DNA from: an uncultured Lachnospiraceae bacterium
GTDB lineage: Bacteria; Bacillota; Clostridia; Lachnospirales; Lachnospiraceae
Assembly: GCA_910583835.1 (NCBI GenBank)
Contig: CAJTYM010000075.1
Span: 1-5,344 of the forward strand
Direction of reading: 5' to 3'
Length of the DNA stretch: 5,344 bases
Shown here: positions 1-4,700 of the stretch, piece by piece
How the letters are laid out: the number at the start of each line of letters is the position of its first letter
How positions within the stretch are numbered: the first letter of the stretch is position 1
Position numbers and translations under genes: made by a program
The notes under the pieces: model-generated
What the model was told of the DNA's origin: nothing
The model's database searches: none
What the model saw: the letters and a program-made list of their open reading frames with translations, nothing else

Positions 1-92
1 CAGCAATTTGAACAATTATCCATTATACTTTCCCCACCCCGTGAAAAGTAACGATAAGGATAATTTTTCGTGAATTTTTTGAAACAAGCATA
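1..92. other. AT-rich left edge, no assignable gene
   Basis: This is non-coding as far as I can tell. Two plus-strand frames are open from base 1 (one ends in TAA at 49-51, one in TGA at 69-71), so the last residues of an upstream plus-strand gene could be here, but neither stretch is long enough to judge. On the minus strand there is an isolated TATAAT (27 down to 22) pointing out of the window with no convincing -35 box; it could belong to a divergent gene to the left. Confidence 0.3.
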
Positions 93-121
93 TTGTAAAA
101 GATTTTTGCATATGCTATAAT
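93..121 (+). promoter_or_regulatory. Promoter of the small antisense RNA
   Basis: A -35 like box TTGTAA (93-98) is followed after 17 bp by a perfect -10 box TATAAT (116-121). The TG at 113-114 makes an extended -10 element, which compensates for the weak -35. The expected transcription start is A128 or G129. No open reading frame with a ribosome site follows, and a terminator-like hairpin comes about 40 bp later, so the product should be a short untranslated RNA. Confidence 0.75.
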
Positions 122-131
122 GCCAGTAGGC

Positions 132-153
132 AAAAAGAGATAAAAAGTCCATG
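132..153 (+). repeat. Direct repeat copy 1, in the 5' end of the antisense RNA
   Basis: The sequence is AAAAAGAGA, T, AAAAA, G, then TCCATG. It matches copy 2 at 319-341 apart from one transition (T141 against C328) and a run of seven A in place of AAAAAG. Both changes keep RNA-RNA pairing, because the T and the G form G-U wobbles, leaving one bulged base. The copy starts 3-4 nt after the predicted transcription start. Confidence 0.8.
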
Positions 154-167
154 TGGGCGAAAGAAAC

Positions 168-218
168 GAATCCCCAGTTCGGTATGGCAGTACCGTCTGA
201 GGATTCTTCTTTTCTTTT
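168..218. terminator. Shared bidirectional terminator of the toxin-antitoxin locus
   Basis: The hairpin spans 168-206. The outer stem GAATCCCCAG (168-177) pairs with CTGAGGATTC (197-206) with one C-A mismatch. After a small internal loop, CGGTA (180-184) pairs with TACCG (191-195) around the six-base loop TGGCAG (185-190). On the plus strand it is followed by TTCTTTTCTTTT (207-218). On the minus strand it is followed by a weaker T-rich run, GTTTCTTT (167 down to 160). It lies between two converging transcripts, so it can end the small RNA and, less certainly, the toxin mRNA, as in par-type loci. Confidence 0.75.
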
Positions 219-241
219 ATAGTGGCAAAGCACCCACTAGG

Positions 242-340
242 CTAGTTGTTGCTTTTGTCGTCGCCGTCTAACCATTTGATGATGTAGTGGCAAGCTACAC
301 CTCCCAAAACGGTAACTAAAAAAGAGACAAAAAAATCCAT
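242..340 (-). CDS. Small membrane peptide, Fst-like type I toxin (32 aa)
   Basis: The 32-residue peptide begins MDFFVSFLVTVLGGV, continues ACHYIIKWLDGDD and ends KSNN. Residues 3-21 form one hydrophobic membrane-spanning segment, followed by a K-W-L-D motif and a short charged tail. That layout is typical of the Fst/Ldr superfamily of type I toxins, whose members are 25-35 residues with a transmembrane helix and an (R/W)LD-type border, and which damage the membrane when overproduced. The ATG (340-338) is set by a very strong ribosome site, GGGAGGAGGT (356 down to 347), six bases upstream. The mRNA likely starts near 379, and an antisense RNA (128-218) can pair over the start codon. Family membership is judged by eye. 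Toxicity is inferred from architecture and not shown by the sequence. Alternatives are a small regulatory membrane protein or a holin-like peptide. Confidence 0.8.
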   Translation of the reverse strand: MDFFVSFLVTVLGGVACHYIIKWLDGDDKSNN

Positions 341-341
341 G
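319..341 (-). repeat. Direct repeat copy 2, over the toxin start codon
   Basis: Plus-strand sequence AAAAAGAGA, C, seven A, TCCATG. On the coding strand this is the base before the ATG, the ATG itself and codons 2 to 6 with parts of the next (Asp, Phe, Phe, Val, Ser). It is the presumed target of the antisense RNA whose 5' end carries copy 1 (132-153). Keeping a near-identical 22-23 base copy both in a coding start and in a non-coding leader is hard to explain except by pairing. Confidence 0.8.
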
Positions 342-357
342 CAAGCACCTCCTCCCT

Positions 358-379
358 GTTGCGGGTATCGGTGAGCAAC
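358..379 (-). promoter_or_regulatory. 5' stem-loop of the toxin mRNA leader
   Basis: On the minus strand GTTGC (379-375) pairs with GCAAC (362-358) around a 12-base loop. The stem would sit at the very 5' end of the mRNA if transcription starts at about 379, as the -10 box at 391-386 predicts. The Fst mRNA of pAD1 is known to carry a 5' helix that stabilises it. Five base pairs is short, so this rests mostly on position. Confidence 0.4.
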
Positions 380-385
380 GAAAAA

Positions 386-414
386 ATTATAACATATCGT
401 TCGATGCATTTCTA
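386..414 (-). promoter_or_regulatory. Promoter of the toxin mRNA
   Basis: Reading the minus strand, TAGAAA (414-409) is a four-of-six -35 box, followed after 17 bp by a perfect TATAAT (391-386). TG two bases before it gives an extended -10. The predicted start near 379 leaves a leader of about 39 nt. Both promoters of this locus are of the same extended -10 type. Confidence 0.65.
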
Positions 415-587
415 TAATTAATTCATACGAAAAATGTGAAGGGGATTTTGACTGTCAAACTCCGATGCTCGCTATCTCTGCGGACATCCCGTAAAAGACA
501 TTTTGGTAAAGATGTCTTATTTCGACAAGTAAAGTTGAATATATTTTGGAGTTTTATCCTTATCTAGTGTCATATTTGTCTTAATCT
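415..587. other. Intergenic region with two small dyads, no gene
   Basis: I see no supported coding region here. Two inverted repeats stand out. TTTGAC-T-GTCAAA (447-459) is a 13-bp near-perfect palindrome of operator size. AAGACAT (495-501) and ATGTCTT (512-518) form a 7-bp stem with a 10-base loop. Neither is followed by a T-run, so they are not obvious terminators. I found nothing resembling a TPP riboswitch, which was considered because the downstream gene is distantly ThiY-like. The TTGACA on the minus strand (458-453) has no usable -10. Confidence 0.4.
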
Positions 588-620
588 TTAACAGTTTTTC
601 CCTTTTTTTCATACTATAAA
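588..620 (+). promoter_or_regulatory. Possible promoter of the substrate-binding protein gene
   Basis: TTAACA (588-593) is a five-of-six match to a -35 box. Possible -10 boxes are CATACT (610-615, spacer 16), TACTAT (613-618, spacer 19) and TATAAA (615-620, spacer 21). None has both good sequence and good spacing, so the exact start is uncertain, but transcription probably begins about 15-25 bases before the ATG at 644. Confidence 0.45.
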
Positions 621-643
621 ACAAAAAGTAAAAGGACGAAAAC

Positions 644-1663
644 ATGAAAAAAAATTTACTCCGCTGTCTGACCATGCTCTTATGCATTACTGCCGTTTGT
701 GGCACATCTCTCTTAACCGGCTGTTCCACAAAAAAGAATGGTCAGGAACTCACAAAGGTGACACTTAATGAAGTGGCGCACTCCATCTTTTACGCTCCAA
801 TGTATGTAGCTATCGAAGAAGGGTACTTTGAGGAAGAAGGTATTGAGCTGACGCTCATTACAGGTTTCGGCGCTGACAAAACGATGACCGCCGTATTATC
901 CGGTGAGGCAGACATTGGATTCATGGGACCGGAAACAACCGTGTATACCTACAACCAGGGGGCTCAGGACTATGTGGTAAATTTCGCCCAGCTGACACAG
1001 CGCGCCGGAAATTTCCTGGTAGCCCGTGAAGAAATGCCCGGATTTACCTGGTCTGACCTCAAAGGGAAAGAAGTCCTAGGAGGGAGAAAGGGCGGTATGC
1101 CTGAGATGGTTTTTGAATACATCTTAAAACAGAATGGCATAGACCCATCCTCAGACCTCTCCATCGACCAGAGCATTGACTTTGGCTCTACAGCCGCAGC
1201 CTTTTCTGGCGGAAAAGGAGACTTTTCTGTAGAATTTGAGCCTGGCGCTACCTCCTTAGAATTGGAGGGCGATGGCTATGTCGTTGCCTCCCTGGGCGTG
1301 GATTCCGGATATGTGCCCTACACTGCATTCAGCGCCAAAGCAGACTACATGGAAAAAAATACCGATGTTATCCAGAAATTTACAAATGCACTGCAAAAAG
1401 GCATGGACTATGTGCAAAGCCATACGCCGGAAGATATAGCCGCTGTAATTGCACCTCAGTTCAAGGAGACCGACTCGCAGACCCTCACAGCCATCGTGAC
1501 AAGATACCACGAACAGGATACCTGGAAAGAAAACCTGGTGTTTGAAGAAGACAGTTACCAGCTCCTCTTGGATATTCTTTCCGATGCCGGAGAATTAACA
1601 GGAAGCCCCTCCTACCAGGAATTGGTGGATACCTCTTATGCCAAGAAAGCTGCAGGCATCTAA
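644..1663 (+). CDS. ABC transporter substrate-binding lipoprotein, NMT1/THI5 (SsuA/ThiY-like) family
   Basis: The 339-residue protein should be a lipid-anchored solute receptor that delivers a small substrate to an ABC importer on the outer face of the membrane. Residues 1-26 are a lipoprotein signal with a lipobox L-T-G-C and the acylated cysteine at 27. Family hallmarks follow: HSIFYAPMYVAIEEGYFEEE (46-65), a SGEADIGF block (87-93) preceded by GADKTMTAVL, DLKGKEVLGGRKGG (138-151), and VPYTAFSAKADYMEKN (224-239) before a helical C-terminal part. Length is normal. The start is supported by AAAGGA ending seven bases before the ATG. Relatives bind sulfonates, nitrate, thiamine precursors or other small compounds; the sequence does not say which. 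No permease or ATPase gene lies within reach: upstream is the toxin-antitoxin locus and downstream a terminator, so it is either an orphan receptor using a remote transporter or a displaced one. Confidence 0.9.
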   Translation: MKKNLLRCLTMLLCITAVCGTSLLTGCSTKKNGQELTKVTLNEVAHSIFYAPMYVAIEEGYFEEEGIELTLITGFGADKTMTAVLSGEADIGFMGPETTVYTYNQGAQDYVVNFAQLTQRAGNFLVAREEMPGFTWSDLKGKEVLGGRKGGMPEMVFEYILKQNGIDPSSDLSIDQSIDFGSTAAAFSGGKGDFSVEFEPGATSLELEGDGYVVASLGVDSGYVPYTAFSAKADYMEKNTDVIQKFTNALQKGMDYVQSHTPEDIAAVIAPQFKETDSQTLTAIVTRYHEQDTWKENLVFEEDSYQLLLDILSDAGELTGSPSYQELVDTSYAKKAAGI

Positions 1664-1717
1664 GGAAACGCTGATTAATCCGCCATTTGCCCAATTACCT
1701 CTCTGACATCATTGCCC

Positions 1718-1754
1718 GAAAGCTGTCCGGCAGACACCCCGCCGGACAGCTTTC
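1718..1754. terminator. Bidirectional terminator between convergent genes
   Basis: GAAAGCTGTCCGGC (1718-1731) and GCCGGACAGCTTTC (1741-1754) form a perfect 14-bp stem with a 9-base loop. It lies 54 bases after the stop of the substrate-binding protein gene and 19 bases after the stop of the minus-strand surface protein gene. The T-tracts are short on both sides (three T included in the stem), so termination relies on the very stable stem. It probably serves both genes. Confidence 0.8.
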
Positions 1755-1773
1755 CCAGATGTATTTGCTCATG

Positions 1774-4700
1774 CTACTGCTTACAATATGCAAACTTCGC
1801 GAGGAATGCCTGATTGGCTCCCTGCCCAATCCTCCACTTTCCTCCTTCAGTCATCCACTTCTGGACGGCAAGAATATCTTCATGGGTAAACTTCCACGTT
1901 TCCATAGGCTTTTCATTCCCCAGGACATTTTTCAGGTATGCCATGTTCTCCGGTTCTCGCCAGGCAGAGTTTTCCTCCAGCGTATCTAAATATTTCTCAG
2001 ATATGTAGCGGACATAATATCGGGGCATCTCCGCAATCGCTGCCTCCTCATCCCAAACCATAACTTTCACGGTCTTGAAAGAAGTCTTTCGGTAGGCATC
2101 TGTCACTTGAAAAATAACGTCAAACTCTGCCTTGGATTGCGTCTGCAGCATAAGCGCCTGCGGATGAAAGTCTTTGAGTTTCAATTTACCGGTAATATCC
2201 CCATCTTCCTCGTCCTCAGCCTGGGCATGGCCGATAAGTTCCTCTGCCGTAATCTTCCCCTGGTTTGCCTCCTCTTTCAGATAATAGAAAATGTCCTCAC
2301 TGCTGATTTGGGGATAGTGGTTATATTTCACTTTCACCGGGATTTGCTCTTCTGTGGTGTTGCCTACACTGTCTGTAACGGCAAAGGTCACAAGCAATTC
2401 GATGCTCTCATCCTCTTCTAGTTTAAGGTAATAGGTATCAAGCAAAAAGTCTGCCGGCACATCCTCTTCATATATTTTCTCATAGGCTGCCTGGCTATGG
2501 TTCCTGGACTCTGGATAAGAAACCTTTACAATGCGCAGCTTATCATTCAGGTCTGGGGTTACCCCCATATCTCTGTTATCTTCCTTATCATGCGTTGTCA
2601 GATAGCTAGTGAGGTTCTCCTTCGTAACCTCCTCGCCCTCATAGAATTCCAGCTTCTCCCCAGGCGTCACCGTGATGGTTGGGCAGGAGTCCCACTTCGC
2701 TATCAGATTGATGTATTCCACTGCATGGGTTTTCTTGGAATCCACAGCCAGAACGGCAGTTTCCCAGTACCCCTTTGCTGCCCTGGCATTTCCAGGAAGC
2801 CCCGGCAGAACACGGATAGGGTCTGCTGTCTGGTAAGTGCCGATATCCTCCGTGGTACAGTCCGAAACAACGCCTCCATGTTCTGCCTTTGCAAATACTG
2901 CCGCCATTGCTTCCTGCTGTCTTTCTGTATAAGTATATTCTTTATCCATATCCTCACCTGAGGGACGGCTTTTCATTTCCCACCCCTGAAAACTATACTT
3001 TACCTGACATTGATACGGTTTCTTATTTGCCGTATATTTCGTCTCAGTTTTTTCTTTTTTGAATCCATTGTCACGGAACTGGTACATGTCTTCTAGGGAA
3101 ACATCGTATTCCAGTGTATTGTTCCCCCAGGTTGCGCCATTGCCGCTGTACGCCATGTTGACGTCCTTGTAGCGAAAGTAGCGGTACACAGTCCCTGGCT
3201 CGTGGATGTCTTTCAGTTCGGAACACCCTTGATAGCGGTAGAGACTGTAGTCTTCCTGCCCTTCCTTGTTCCATGTGCTGCCCGCGATACTGCTTCCTGG
3301 CTCTTTTGCCTGCGCTTCCTGGCTGCCCAGCTTCACAAGCGTACGGAAACGTCCGTCTTGGTAATAGACCAGGCGGTCACAGAATGTTCTGCCGTCTTTT
3401 ACCAAAGTCAGCCGATATGCCGCACCCTCCATAACGTTGAGAGAAAGCTGCATTCCCGGTAATAATCCGGTATTCCCGGATACCGAGCCCATTGCCAGAG
3501 AAGATCTGATTTCCCCTAACTGTGTACCCTGAGGCTGTGCAATGAGGGAAATGCCGCACCACGGCTGCCCGGTATGTACATACACCTTCCTTGCGTTACT
3601 GTCATAAGTAAGCTTCACGCCTGGATCCTCGCGGATATCCCCTGACGTTCTCTCAAGGTCGCAAGGGATGTCCGCATAGTCCTCGCACCCAATCAGGTAG
3701 TGATAGCGTGCATTCCAGGTCTCGTCCCCAATCTCTCCCTTCCTGTCCTTCGCCTCAGCAGTCAAGCTGCCATCGCTCCTGACCATAAGTTCCCCTGAAT
3801 GGCTATAGTAGCCTTGGAACTGATACCCCGCCTTTTGGGGCAGCATGATTTCTGCCGCCTCCTGTCTGCAAACGCTGTCCTGATAGAGGCCTTTTGTATA
3901 CTTCTTGTAGATTTTCCCTGTCCCTGGCTTATGCGGACCATCAAGCCGGTTATCCAATGTAACCGTATAAACGTTTGGCTCCCACTGCGCGTACAGCATG
4001 ATATCCTGATCCGCAGTTGCAAGTCCCGGTGCATAATCTGTTGTCAGATAGCCAACGTCCTGGTCAAAGGATTTTCCTGTGCCATCGGGGTTAGTATTCC
4101 ATTCTGCGCCGTCTTTCCTGCTGTATCCAATCCTGGATAACCCGAAAAGGCTGAAATCTGCCGGGGCTTTTTTTGCATTGCCATAAGGCCAGCTGTCAAG
4201 GTAGAACCCGATTTGCTGGGGCGCATTCAGCTTGCCTGCAGTACCGCCGTTCGCATGATACCGCACACTCAGCCAGTTTGGACGCCACTGCGCATACAGC
4301 ATAACAACTCCGCCATCTTCTGCGGTCAGGTTATTGGCATTCGCTCCCAGCCCATATGCCTGTCCGCTGCCGTCCTTCCTCGTGTTCCACCCCATCAGGG
4401 TATGCCCGGTGCGTCTGAACCCATTGCCCGGTCTTAAGGCAAACGCCTGACCATAAGTTGCATTCTGCCCGGGAACCGAACCTTCCCCGCCATTTGTATC
4501 GTACCTCACCTTGTAGCTGTTAGGGACGTATTTGTACAAATTGAATTGATGGCTGCACTCAGTACCATGGAACTCATTGTTGCCCCCAGCCCTGTCCTTC
4601 GTACAGCCCAGCCATATATGGGAACTGGCTACATAATAATATCTCTCCGTATTAGGGCAATAAGAAAAATGCCTCTCTGTATATGCATACCCTGAATGCC

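Larger units (their letters stand above)
128..218 (+). ncRNA. Putative type I antitoxin RNA (RNA II / RatA-like)
   Basis: This is an inferred untranslated RNA of about 90 nt, from the start predicted by the promoter at 93-121 to the T-rich tail of the hairpin at 168-206. Its 5' end (132-153) is a near copy of plus-strand sequence 319-341, which covers the start codon of the minus-strand peptide gene. The RNA can therefore pair with the peptide mRNA over AUG and the first codons: six Watson-Crick pairs, a G-U pair, five A-U pairs, one bulged U, another G-U pair, then nine Watson-Crick pairs. It is also fully complementary to the 3' end of that mRNA where the two transcripts overlap. This matches the known design of par of pAD1, where RNA II blocks fst translation through direct repeats and a shared terminator. 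The RNA itself is inferred from promoter, repeat and terminator; expression is untested. Confidence 0.7.

Noticed and set aside
453..458. TTGACA on the minus strand as -35 of the toxin gene
   Set aside because: No -10 box lies at 16-18 bp. The TAGAAA/TATAAT pair at 414-386 fits better and places the start at the 5' helix.
415..643. TPP or other riboswitch before the transporter gene
   Set aside because: Considered because the protein is distantly ThiY-like, but no conserved TPP core or other aptamer pattern is present and the leader after the likely promoter is too short.
517..729. Minus-strand frame of 70 codons over the start of the transporter gene
   Set aside because: It covers the promoter and signal-peptide region of the lipoprotein gene and is lysine/phenylalanine-rich only because the DNA is AT-rich. 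No ribosome site supports it.
1664..1683. GGAAACGCTGATTAATC as a possible insertion-sequence end
   Set aside because: It looks vaguely familiar as a mobile-element terminus and contains the dyad GATTAATC, but there is no partner end, target duplication or transposase in the window.
1687..2008. Plus-strand reading frames over the end of the surface protein gene
   Set aside because: One begins before the terminator hairpin and reads through it, and both lie opposite a long coherent gene without ribosome sites or recognisable protein character.
2107..2961. Plus-strand frames of about 100 and 150 codons
   Set aside because: They are antisense to the Ig-like and middle part of the surface protein. 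Their composition looks like mirror translation and no domain is visible.
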